From: Planctomycetota bacterium
GTDB lineage: Bacteria; Planctomycetota; Phycisphaerae; Phycisphaerales; UBA5793
Length of the DNA: 64,000 nt
Direction of reading: 5' to 3'
Assembly: GCA_013112555.1 (NCBI GenBank)
Contig: JABFGK010000001.1
Location: forward strand, 806,001 to 870,000
Numbering within the stretch: position 1 is the stretch's first letter; every line of letters begins with the position of its first letter. A program made the position numbers and the translations under genes. This document shows positions 46,239 through 54,427 of this stretch, piece by piece. A model generated the notes under the pieces. The model was not told where the DNA came from. It was given only the letters and a program-made list of their open reading frames with translations, and searched no databases.

Positions 46239-47411
46239 ATGACTGATATCGACTCCGGCACAACTTCAGATGAGCCAATCGCGGTTGCCGTCGTGACCGG
46301 GACACGGGCTGAGTACGGCCTGCTGCGCCCGGTCATGCGTGCCATCGCAGATCATCCGATCCTGGATTTGTCCGTCATTGCAGCCGGAATGCACCTGATC
46401 TCACAGGGGGAACACCCACCGACGGTGCGTGAGATTGAGCGCGAGTTCGAGGTGGTCGCCACCGTTGCCATGCAGGACGGCACTGCGATCGCCTCCCGGA
46501 CCGCCGACGTTCAGGCACTGGCACGTGGGATTGCGGGTTTCGGAAATGTGTTCGACTCGATGTGCCCGGATGTCGTGCTGGTGCTGGGCGATCGGATCGA
46601 AGCGTTTGCTGCTGCCTGTGCTGCCGGCGTGGGGGGGACTGCGCTTGCACATGCACACGGCGGGGATCGGGCCGAGGGCGTGGCAGACGAATCGATGCGC
46701 CATGCGATCACGAAACTGGCGCACCTGCATTTCCCGGCAACGAAAGAGAGTGCCGACCGCATCATTCGATTGGGTGAGGACTCGTCGCGAGTCCATGTCG
46801 TCGGGTCGTCTGCGATTGACGATCTGTCAGGCTATTCGGCTTTGAGTGATGCAGAACTGGGTGCATGGGCACTCAGGGGTGACTCGCCGTTTGCCGTGGT
46901 ACTCCATCACCCGACCGGTCTGGATCATCACACTGAACAGGTGACGATGGAGGCACTTCTGCAGGCACTGGAGGGTGGCAACGACGCGCTGCCATATGTG
47001 CTGCTGGCACCGAATCACGATCCGGGGCGCGATGCCGTGATGGAGGCGATCGGTGATCGTCCAGTGAGCGGGCATCTGCACCGTTCGCGGTTTGTCGGAT
47101 TGCTGAAGCGGTGTGCCGTGTTGGTCGGGAATTCATCGTGCGGCCTGATCGAGGCGGCGGCACTGGGTGTCCCGGTCGTGAATATCGGGCCGAGGCAGCG
47201 AGGTCGAGAGCGATGCAGAAATGTGATTGACGTCACCGGTCCCGATGCAGCCTCTCTCGAATCGATCGCCGATGCGATGAAACGTGCCCTCGGCTTGAGA
47301 AGTCCATTTGATCATCCGTATGGGGATGGTCATGCCGGCGTCCGCATTGCAGACGTGCTTGCCGGACTGCGCGATCATCAGCCGGTCATGAGAAAATGCA
47401 ACACATATTGA
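46239..47411 (+). CDS. neuC: UDP-N-acetylglucosamine 2-epimerase, hydrolysing (NeuC-like)
   Basis: NeuC/LegG converts a UDP-HexNAc to ManNAc or its 2,4-diacetamido analogue for NeuB. The 390-residue GT-B protein has AVVTGTRAEYGLLRPVM, a VLVLGDRIEAFAAACA block, AHAHGGDRAEGVADESMRHA, HLHFPATKESADRI and NSSCGLIEAAALGVPVVNIG, close to the hydrolysing epimerases. I use the ATG at 46239; a GTG at 46221 overlaps the neuB stop but coincides with the GAGGAG. It is the last gene of the operon. Confidence 0.87.
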   Translation: MTDIDSGTTSDEPIAVAVVTGTRAEYGLLRPVMRAIADHPILDLSVIAAGMHLISQGEHPPTVREIEREFEVVATVAMQDGTAIASRTADVQALARGIAGFGNVFDSMCPDVVLVLGDRIEAFAAACAAGVGGTALAHAHGGDRAEGVADESMRHAITKLAHLHFPATKESADRIIRLGEDSSRVHVVGSSAIDDLSGYSALSDAELGAWALRGDSPFAVVLHHPTGLDHHTEQVTMEALLQALEGGNDALPYVLLAPNHDPGRDAVMEAIGDRPVSGHLHRSRFVGLLKRCAVLVGNSSCGLIEAAALGVPVVNIGPRQRGRERCRNVIDVTGPDAASLESIADAMKRALGLRSPFDHPYGDGHAGVRIADVLAGLRDHQPVMRKCNTY

Positions 47412-47505
47412 CGAGGTTCGCCGTGTTTGCGGCGCATCGGGGTTGCCTGCTAGAATAGGGAAGCGAACTGCCAGTCGTTTCAGATCATTGGGTGGATGAG
47501 CGCGT

Positions 47506-48849
47506 ATGAACATCATTGTGTGCGGAGCCGGCCAGGTTGGGTCCCATGTATCCGACGTGTTGGCCACCGCCGGCCACAACATCACGGTAATCGACAAGGA
47601 CCCGCAGCGGTTGTCGGCGATCGCCGATGCGCTTGACGTCGCGACATTGTGTGGCAACTGCGCGACGGCCGAGGTGCTTCGGCGGGCCGAGGCCCATGCC
47701 GCGAGCCTCGTCATCGCAGCGACGGAAAGCGATGAGGTCAATCTGCTTTGCGGGTCGGTTGCCAAGGCGCTCGGTGCGGGCTCGACGATCGTACGCGTTC
47801 ATCACCAGACGTTTTTCCAACAGCGCGGCCTCGACTACAGCAGGCATCTCGATATCGACCATCTGATCTGCCCGGAACACTCGACGGCGTTGGCCATCGC
47901 CAGCACATTGCGGAATCCGGGTGCCCTGGCGATTGAGAACTTTGCCAAGGGGCAGATCGAGATGCAGGAGTTTGAGGCAGGAGCGGGGGCACCGGGACTC
48001 GACAAGCGCCTGTCGACCGTGTCACTGCCCTCCGGCGTCCGGCTGGCTGCCATCAGCCGCAGCGGCGAAGCATTTCTGCCGGCAGCCGACAGCGTCGTAT
48101 CGGCGGGCGATCGCGTCGTGCTCGTCGGGAATGCCGAGACATTCTCCCAGGCCAAGAAACTCTTTCAAACCGAGAAAACGAAGCGGCGCAAGGTGGTCCT
48201 GATGGGTGGGCCGGCGATGGCCGTGTGGCTGAGTCGGGCACTGCACAGCCGGGAGTATGCAATTCGACTCTTCGAGATCGACCGCGATCGGGCCGAGGTC
48301 CTGGCTGACAAACTCGATTGGGTGACCGTGATCTGTGCCGACCCGACTGACCAGGATGTGGCCGAAGAAGAGCACTTCGACCAGGTTGACGTCTTTGTGG
48401 CCATGACGGGTGATGACGAACACAACATCATCGGCGGGGCGACGGCCAAGCACATGGGGGCTCGCGAGGCGATTGCCGTCGTGCGGAAACCGACCCTGTG
48501 GCGGCTCGTCGAGAGTGTCGGCATCGATCGTTCGTACAGTCCGCGCACCGTGGCAGCCAAAGAGATCATCAGGTTCATTGACACCGGCCCGATCCGACAC
48601 ATTGCATCGTTGGCCGAGGGGTTCATCGAAGTGTACTGGGTGCGCGTAGGTGCCAAGGCGGAAGTCGTCGGCAAGCCGCTGCGTGACCTGAAACTGAGCC
48701 CGAACTGGGTGGTCGCGTGCGTGCAGCATGGGCCGGATGTGGCGGTCCCCGGGGCCGGGCAGATTCTGCAAGCGGGAGATGCGGCCCTCGTGATCGGTCG
48801 TCATGGCCAGGAGAAGCATTTGCGACGGCTCTTTACGGCCGGCAGTTAG
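47506..48849 (+). CDS. trkA: Trk potassium uptake regulatory protein TrkA
   Basis: TrkA is the cytoplasmic nucleotide-binding subunit that gates TrkH/KtrB. The 447-residue protein has two RCK units. The first begins with a GxGxxG fold (VCGAGQVGSHV, 4-14), IDKDPQRL and CGNCATAEVLRRA, and ends in a TrkA_C domain. The second begins near residue 228 with VLMGGPAMAVWLSRAL, in which the glycine motif is degenerate, and contains LFEIDRDRAEVLAD and VAMTGDDEHNIIGG. The trkH gene follows 42 bases later on the same strand. Confidence 0.93.
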   Translation: MNIIVCGAGQVGSHVSDVLATAGHNITVIDKDPQRLSAIADALDVATLCGNCATAEVLRRAEAHAASLVIAATESDEVNLLCGSVAKALGAGSTIVRVHHQTFFQQRGLDYSRHLDIDHLICPEHSTALAIASTLRNPGALAIENFAKGQIEMQEFEAGAGAPGLDKRLSTVSLPSGVRLAAISRSGEAFLPAADSVVSAGDRVVLVGNAETFSQAKKLFQTEKTKRRKVVLMGGPAMAVWLSRALHSREYAIRLFEIDRDRAEVLADKLDWVTVICADPTDQDVAEEEHFDQVDVFVAMTGDDEHNIIGGATAKHMGAREAIAVVRKPTLWRLVESVGIDRSYSPRTVAAKEIIRFIDTGPIRHIASLAEGFIEVYWVRVGAKAEVVGKPLRDLKLSPNWVVACVQHGPDVAVPGAGQILQAGDAALVIGRHGQEKHLRRLFTAGS

Positions 48850-48891
48850 GCAGGCAGCGTCGCGTGTGTCGGCGAAGAAGGCTTATTCACC

Positions 48892-50493
48892 GTGAACATA
48901 CGCCAGGTGATGGCACAACTCGGTTTACTCCTGCTTGTCCTGAGCGGTGCGATCTTCATCGTGGCGCTCTGGTCCGGGTTTGAACTGGTGTTCGCATCGG
49001 CGGACATCGCAGCGGGGGAGCGACAGGCTTTCATTCCACTGCTCCTCTCGGCCGGGATCGGCTGCGCCATCGGGGTCGGGCTGACGATCCCGCATCAGCT
49101 GACTCGCCGGGCAGGACAGCACACCGCTCAGATCGGCCGTCGCGAAGCGCTGTTGCTGGTCGCGATGTCGTGGCTGATCGGTGCGGCAGTGGCCGGCCTG
49201 CCGTACTTCCTCTGGGCTCACATGACGGATCATGACACACCGGCTGGGCTGTCTGCCTCGGTGGTTGAGAACGAGCACATCTGGCAGTCATTTGCCGACT
49301 GCTACTTCGAGGCCATGAGCGGGCTCACAACGACCGGAGCGACGGTCCTGAGCAGCATCGAAGTGATCCCGCGCAGTATTCTCCTATGGCGTGCCACGAC
49401 CCACTGGCTTGGCGGCCTGGGAATTGTCGTGCTGTTCGTGGCGGTGCTGCCGTCGTTGGGAGTGGGGGGCAAGAAACTGTTTCGAGTGGAGTCGCCGGGG
49501 CCGACGCCCGAAGGCGTCCGACCGCACATTCGCGAGACGGCTCGCATTCTGTGGTTTATCTACTGCGGCATCACGCTGGCAGAAATCCTGGCACTCTGGT
49601 TCGCGGGCATGTCGTGGTTCGAAGCGACGTGTCATACCTTTGCCACGCTGGCTACTGGTGGATTCTCGACGCTCAATGCAAGCGTGGGCGGCTACCGGTC
49701 CGTGTCGGTCGATGTCATCATCATCGTGTTCATGTTGTTGGCCGGCGTGAACTTCGGGCTCTATGACCATCTGATCCATCGGCGCTTCAAGTCGTTTTAT
49801 CGCGATCCGGAATTGCGCCTGTACCTGATCATCCTGGCAATCGGGTCGGCGATCGTGGTGATCTCGCTGCTGAACACGCCGATCACGACGACCACCGGAG
49901 AGACGCTTGATCCATCGGTGGGCAGTGCCGTGCGGCATGGGGTGTTCACGGTGGTTTCGGTCCAGACGACGACCGGGTTCTGCACGGCCGACTTTAACAA
50001 CTGGCCGCAGATTGCACAGGGGACGTTGATCCTGCTGATGTTTATCGGTGCATCGGCCGGCTCAACCGGCGGCGGGATCAAGGTCATTCGCGTTCTGATC
50101 GCCATGAAGGTGATGGTGCGCGAGATTGAACGATCGTTTCGGCCGAGCGTCATCCGGTCCGTCAAGGCAGGTCATACGACGGTGGCCCCGGAACTGAAGT
50201 TGGCGACCTTGGGATACATCCTCGGCGTGATTCTCATCTTCCTGGCCGGCATGTTTCTGCTGCTGTTCTTTGAACGGCATCACGAGACGATGTCGTTTGA
50301 TACGGCTCTGAGCGCATCGGCCGCCACACTGTGCAATATCGGCCCGGGTCTGGGTCTGGTAGGAGCAGTCGAGAACTACTCGTGGTTCAGCATGCCGTCA
50401 AAGATCGTGATGAGTCTGCTCATGGCCGTGGGACGGCTTGAGGTGTTTGCCATCGTGGTGCTGCTGTCGCCGCGATTCTGGCGTGGGGATTGA
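48892..50493 (+). CDS. trkH: Trk potassium uptake membrane subunit TrkH
   Basis: The 533-residue protein is the K+ channel-like subunit. Four pore-loop segments are visible: MSGLTTTGATVLSS, TFATLATGGFSTLN, VSVQTTTGFCTADF and ATLCNIGPGLGLVG, which together form the selectivity filter. Between them are the usual membrane helices, with the FIGASAGSTGGGIKVIR motif before the last third. The start is GTG at 48892. It forms an operon with trkA. A bidirectional terminator follows. Confidence 0.93.
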   Translation: MNIRQVMAQLGLLLLVLSGAIFIVALWSGFELVFASADIAAGERQAFIPLLLSAGIGCAIGVGLTIPHQLTRRAGQHTAQIGRREALLLVAMSWLIGAAVAGLPYFLWAHMTDHDTPAGLSASVVENEHIWQSFADCYFEAMSGLTTTGATVLSSIEVIPRSILLWRATTHWLGGLGIVVLFVAVLPSLGVGGKKLFRVESPGPTPEGVRPHIRETARILWFIYCGITLAEILALWFAGMSWFEATCHTFATLATGGFSTLNASVGGYRSVSVDVIIIVFMLLAGVNFGLYDHLIHRRFKSFYRDPELRLYLIILAIGSAIVVISLLNTPITTTTGETLDPSVGSAVRHGVFTVVSVQTTTGFCTADFNNWPQIAQGTLILLMFIGASAGSTGGGIKVIRVLIAMKVMVREIERSFRPSVIRSVKAGHTTVAPELKLATLGYILGVILIFLAGMFLLLFFERHHETMSFDTALSASAATLCNIGPGLGLVGAVENYSWFSMPSKIVMSLLMAVGRLEVFAIVVLLSPRFWRGD

Positions 50494-50521
50494 TGAGCAC
50501 GTTGGACGCCATGAATTGAAA

Positions 50522-50556
50522 AAGGCACGGACCCGCTGCCTGCGTATCCGTGCCTT
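50522..50556. terminator. Bidirectional rho-independent terminator
   Basis: The ten-base arms aaggcacgga and tccgtgcctt have a 15-base loop. An A-run lies on the left and GTGTTTTT to the right. The hairpin ends trkH and the convergent HTH-receiver gene. Confidence 0.88.
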
Positions 50557-50591
50557 CGGTGTTTTTGCTTCTTCGATGCCATTGATGATCG

Positions 50592-51170
50592 TCAATAGAC
50601 GATGGCGAGCGCCTCCTCAACAACCTGGATCACCTGCTTGATGTTGAACGGCTTCTTCAGGAAACCGTCAAGGCCGGCGGCACGGAGTTGATGAATCTGA
50701 CCATCGGTGAGCTTCCCGCTCATGCCGATGATCTTGGTCATCTGCAGATCCTCCTGGTCGCGAATCAGTTTGCACAGTTCGCGGCCGTCGCCGTTGTCAA
50801 GGTGGAGGTCCAGTAACACGATGCTCGGCTTGAAGCGTTCCGCTTCGAGACCGGCCTGGAAGCCTGAGGTCGCCATGGCAACCTCATAGCCGGCGTGCTC
50901 GATGAGCAATTTCTGCACGACCTCAGCCACTTCCTGCTCGCGGTCAACCACGAGGACACGAGTCGTGCCACTCATCAATCCCTCGAGTGGGATGTTGTGC
51001 GATTTCATGAAGCGGATCAGCGAGTTGAGTGGGATTCGACGGTCCTTTGAGCCGGGGATTCGATACCCCTGAAGTTGGCCTGAATCAAACCACTTCGACA
51101 CGGTTCGCGGAGCCACGTTGCAGATCTTTGCAACCTCCCCAGTCGTCAATACATCTTTCTCACGCGGCAT
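50592..51170 (-). CDS. MerR/excisionase-like HTH plus response-receiver protein
   Basis: The 192-residue protein joins an N-terminal DNA-binding domain (TTGEVAKICNVAPRTVSKWF, RIPGSKDRRIPLNSLIRF; residues 9-58) to a C-terminal receiver domain (about 70-190). Receiver residues are in place: D76 and E78-E80 (VDREQE), phospho-acceptor D121 (IVLLDLHLD), S151 and K173 (FLKKPF). This order, HTH first and receiver second, is the reverse of OmpR-type regulators and is common in planctomycetes. No histidine kinase lies nearby, so it is an orphan. The ATG at 51170 is preceded by GAGG. Confidence 0.88.
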   Translation of the reverse strand: MPREKDVLTTGEVAKICNVAPRTVSKWFDSGQLQGYRIPGSKDRRIPLNSLIRFMKSHNIPLEGLMSGTTRVLVVDREQEVAEVVQKLLIEHAGYEVAMATSGFQAGLEAERFKPSIVLLDLHLDNGDGRELCKLIRDQEDLQMTKIIGMSGKLTDGQIHQLRAAGLDGFLKKPFNIKQVIQVVEEALAIVY

Positions 51171-51634
51171 AGTGTGTGACCTCAATATCAGATTCCATTC
51201 CGATCTCGAACACGTGGGCGTGCTTCCCCTGGACCGCAGCCAGCACTTTCATCGGTCCATGCCAGTGCAAGGTTTACTTTGCGCTGCGCAAACCCTTATT
51301 CCGTCGCATTCTGTGCATACCGGACCATAAGCGAAACTTGCGTGATCGGTACAAGCGACACGGTTCACCAAACCAGCGTCTGATAGGGGGCGCGCGCAGT
51401 GATGTCTTCATCCCACATGGCTCTTGATGCAGCCTGCGATATGTCCGGGACCCCGGTGCGATGACAAACGATCGAGGCGTACCCATCCTCGAGGAGCGAA
51501 CACTCCCTGAACTGGCTGAACTCAAGGTCGGGATGGCGATAACCACCCACATGACAAACCTGTTGGCCCTGAACACGACGATATACGGGGAACTTGGCCG
51601 GTCGGATTCATGTATTTCCGCAGAAGATGAGGTG
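51171..51634. other. Intergenic region without a recognisable gene
   Basis: I see no supported gene. A 63-codon plus-strand frame at 51461 has no ribosome binding site or family resemblance and overlaps the 3' end of the acyltransferase gene. The promoter of the HTH-receiver gene should be at the left end. Confidence 0.45.
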
Positions 51635-52651
51635 TCATGCGCGGCCGAATGAGATCACCCGGTCGACTTCGCGGTCGTTGAGCCAGGGAAGCGAGGCGAC
51701 CTTTCGAGCCAATGACTTGGGCATTGGTTTTCCCGCTCGTTCATGAGCCGGCCGTGACTTCCAGCGACGATGGACCCAGAAGTACTGCTCCGGTGCATCG
51801 CGGACCATGCGCTCAATTGCATTGGTATATCGGGCGGTCACATAATACAACGGGTCATCCTGATCTGCCCAGTCCTGGGGCTGGATGATGTCCTTTAACT
51901 CGATGCGGTATCGGAATCGCGTTGGATCGGTTCGGCGAGCCTGGCCGCAAATGATGGGCACCTCATACCGCATGGCCAGAAGGCCGATCGACTTATAGGC
52001 GGATGCGAGACGCCCGAAGAAGGGGACGAACACCCCCTTGTCGCCGGCATTCTGGTCGGCTATGAAGGCGACCCGGCCGCCGGCTTCGAGGAGCCGTGGG
52101 AGTCGTTCGGTGGCCCCGAACTTCGTCATGATGCTCATGCCGCGTGCCTGCCGCACACCCATCAGCCAGTCATTGATCTTGGGCAGGTCCAGGGGGCGTG
52201 CCAGGGCGGTCATCGGGAAGCCGACGGTACCCAATGTGAACCCCAGGACCTCGAAGTTGCCGCAGTGACCGGTGATGAAGATCGCCGGCCGGTCACTGAG
52301 CAGGTGCGGCATTCCCGGCTTGATGTCTCCGAGATCAACGTATTCGTGCCAGGTATCGGGCGTGATCAGCCGTGGCGTAAAGAGAACCTCTGCAATGAAC
52401 AGTTGCAGCAGGTGGCGCATGGATCGGCGCGCCACGCTGTCAATCTCAGGGTCCGTCCATTCCGGGAACGAGAGGCGAAGGCTGTCAATGGCTCGCTGGC
52501 GACGGCGGGCATCACGGGCAGCCCATGACTCTCCCAGACGCCCGACAAAGGCCATGACGCGATCGACATCGAAGCTCTGGAGCAGCGTTCCGATGATGCG
52601 CAGCCCGGCATAGGCCGAGTAGTTCGTCAATATGGAATCGTTATAGGCCAT
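51635..52651 (-). CDS. LpxL/HtrB-like lysophospholipid (lipid A) acyltransferase
   Basis: The 338-residue protein follows the lipid A acyltransferase family: an early helical part (RRRQRAIDSLRLSFPE, the N.. .FP pattern), the catalytic ITGHCGNFEVLGF (HxxxxE type, about residue 130), ALARPLDLPKINDWL, GVFVPFFGRLASAYKS and AIERMVRDAPEQYFWVHRRW near the end. It would add a secondary acyl chain to lipid A or a related lipid, at the inner membrane. ATG 52651 is preferred over a GTG at 52669. No other lipid A gene lies next to it. Confidence 0.85.
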   Translation of the reverse strand: MAYNDSILTNYSAYAGLRIIGTLLQSFDVDRVMAFVGRLGESWAARDARRRQRAIDSLRLSFPEWTDPEIDSVARRSMRHLLQLFIAEVLFTPRLITPDTWHEYVDLGDIKPGMPHLLSDRPAIFITGHCGNFEVLGFTLGTVGFPMTALARPLDLPKINDWLMGVRQARGMSIMTKFGATERLPRLLEAGGRVAFIADQNAGDKGVFVPFFGRLASAYKSIGLLAMRYEVPIICGQARRTDPTRFRYRIELKDIIQPQDWADQDDPLYYVTARYTNAIERMVRDAPEQYFWVHRRWKSRPAHERAGKPMPKSLARKVASLPWLNDREVDRVISFGRA

Positions 52652-52780
52652 TGAATCCGCACCATGCACGCGGCGTGATCAGCGTGACGTCTGCCATTGC
52701 AAACGCCACCGAGTCATGCCGTCACGGGACAGCAAGCCGGGTGGCGTGTGTGTGTGTGATTCGGTCGCCGGGGTCGGTTG

Positions 52781-54151
52781 TCAGGGCTGAAAGTACCCGA
52801 TGAGCGTGAACAGGCGGTTCTGATTCATCACCGGAATCGAGAGGCTCTCAGCCTTGGCGAGGTACTCGTGATACTGGTCGAAGAACTTCCGGTCGGCGAT
52901 GTACTTACGAATCTGGTGCGGCGCGGCATTGGCCGGCGGCTGCACCGGCATCATCGGCTGCTGACCGAGCACGAGGAAGTCCATGTCACCCTTGAACTCG
53001 TCGAGAATGTCACCGCCCCATTCGCGGATCCGTGCCTTCATGTCTTCGGTCTCGATATCTGAGGGGCCGCCTTCGCCGTCCATGTCAAACTGCCCGAAGA
53101 CGAAGCACGTGTACTTCTTGTTCTTGTCGTAGATGGCGTTGATGATGACGTCACCCTCGACGATGGCCCGACCCGGGGTCGTCCGGATGATGCGGGCAGT
53201 CGCAATGCTGTCCTGGATGCGGGTGACTTCGATCGTTCCCTTGCCGCGCGGGATGATGCCGGCGGAGTTGGGCTTCAGGTCGGAGACATCGCTGTAGACC
53301 TCAAACGTCATGCCGAGGATGATGTTGTCCTTGCGGCCGAGATCGATGTAGACGGTTTCGCGTTCGCCGAACTCCTGGATATGCCCGTCGGGACGCATGT
53401 TCTCGCCGACGTAGTCCAGGCGGGTGGACTCAACGCGATCACGCAGTTCGTTGATGTCACGGGTCAGCAGCGCAACTTGGGTCCGTTCGGCATCGAGTTC
53501 GGCATTGAGGCCGCCGACCTGGGTTTCGTAGTTATCGCGGATCGAGCGAACGCGATCATCCATACTCGCTTCGGCTTCGTTGATTCGTCGGGCATACTCA
53601 TCGGCCCGCGACTGGATGCGACCGATTTCCGACTGGAGGTCGGCAATGGCAGTCCGATGATCCTGTTCGAGTTGCTCGCGACGGTTCACCTCGGCCACGC
53701 GGCCTTCGTTGGCCTCGTCCAGTTGAGCCGACAGGTCATTGATCTGAGTCTCGAGTCGAGCAACCTGATCGGTCAGGTCTCGCAGGCGGGCCACGGCCGG
53801 CTGATCCGAGGAGACGTCATAGCGCCCGAGCGATGCTTCCAGTTCGGTGCGAGTCATCACGCCCTGGCCGCCGGCCAAAGCAGCAATCTGATCCATCTCC
53901 TCCTTGAGGTAGCGGATGACGCTGACGCGGTTATCGCGGGCCTTGTTCTTCAGATCGCGGACTTCGTCACTCTCCCGTTGTGCCGGCGAGGCGAATGCCT
54001 GAAGGTCGGCTTCAGCCTTCTCGTGCGTACTGCGGGCCTGCTCCATCTTTGTGTAAAAGAGCATTGTGGTGAGAAGCAAAGTCAGGGAGAGCAGGATGAA
54101 AATCACCAAAGCGACCATCACGCCCATGCTGCTGCTGGATCTGGATGCCAT
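52781..54151 (-). CDS. Membrane-anchored coiled-coil protein with BRCT-like C-terminal domain
   Basis: The 456-residue protein has an N-terminal membrane helix (VMVALVIFILLSLTLLLTTM, 11-30), a long coiled coil (about 35-245; for example RLRDLTDQVARLETQINDL), a beta-rich domain (RETVYIDLGRKDNIILGMTF, about 262-340), and then YTCFVFGQFD, RIREWGGDILDEF and DFLVLGQQP (about 347-399). The last block has the BRCT pattern: a hydrophobic first strand, the paired glycines before helix 2, and a final strand ending in G. This is a pattern reading, not a search hit. GGAG precedes the ATG at 54151. No partner is known. Confidence 0.65.
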   Translation of the reverse strand: MASRSSSSMGVMVALVIFILLSLTLLLTTMLFYTKMEQARSTHEKAEADLQAFASPAQRESDEVRDLKNKARDNRVSVIRYLKEEMDQIAALAGGQGVMTRTELEASLGRYDVSSDQPAVARLRDLTDQVARLETQINDLSAQLDEANEGRVAEVNRREQLEQDHRTAIADLQSEIGRIQSRADEYARRINEAEASMDDRVRSIRDNYETQVGGLNAELDAERTQVALLTRDINELRDRVESTRLDYVGENMRPDGHIQEFGERETVYIDLGRKDNIILGMTFEVYSDVSDLKPNSAGIIPRGKGTIEVTRIQDSIATARIIRTTPGRAIVEGDVIINAIYDKNKKYTCFVFGQFDMDGEGGPSDIETEDMKARIREWGGDILDEFKGDMDFLVLGQQPMMPVQPPANAAPHQIRKYIADRKFFDQYHEYLAKAESLSIPVMNQNRLFTLIGYFQP

Positions 54152-54427
54152 AATGCGGAGTCTCCATGCCCGGTATGTGAGCCTGTAACAGGACAATAGT
54201 ACGAACGGCGAGAATCCGGGTGGGAGGCAGGGGTCTTGGCGTACCCTGCCTGGACCGGGAGGATGCCCCCCGGCTGATCGTCGCCGAAAACCAGGTCCGG
54301 CCCGAGGACAATACGACCTCAGGCTGTATGGAGTTTCGGTGCCTCGCAGCCGTTCGTCAAGTACCTGTAATGCAGGTTTTTTGGTTCGTCGGCCATCGGT
54401 CGGGCCCGATTTGGCCCTCATCCGGCC

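Noticed and set aside
51461..51652. Small plus-strand frame of 63 codons
   Set aside because: There is no ribosome binding site, and it overlaps the 3' end of the acyltransferase gene without family similarity.
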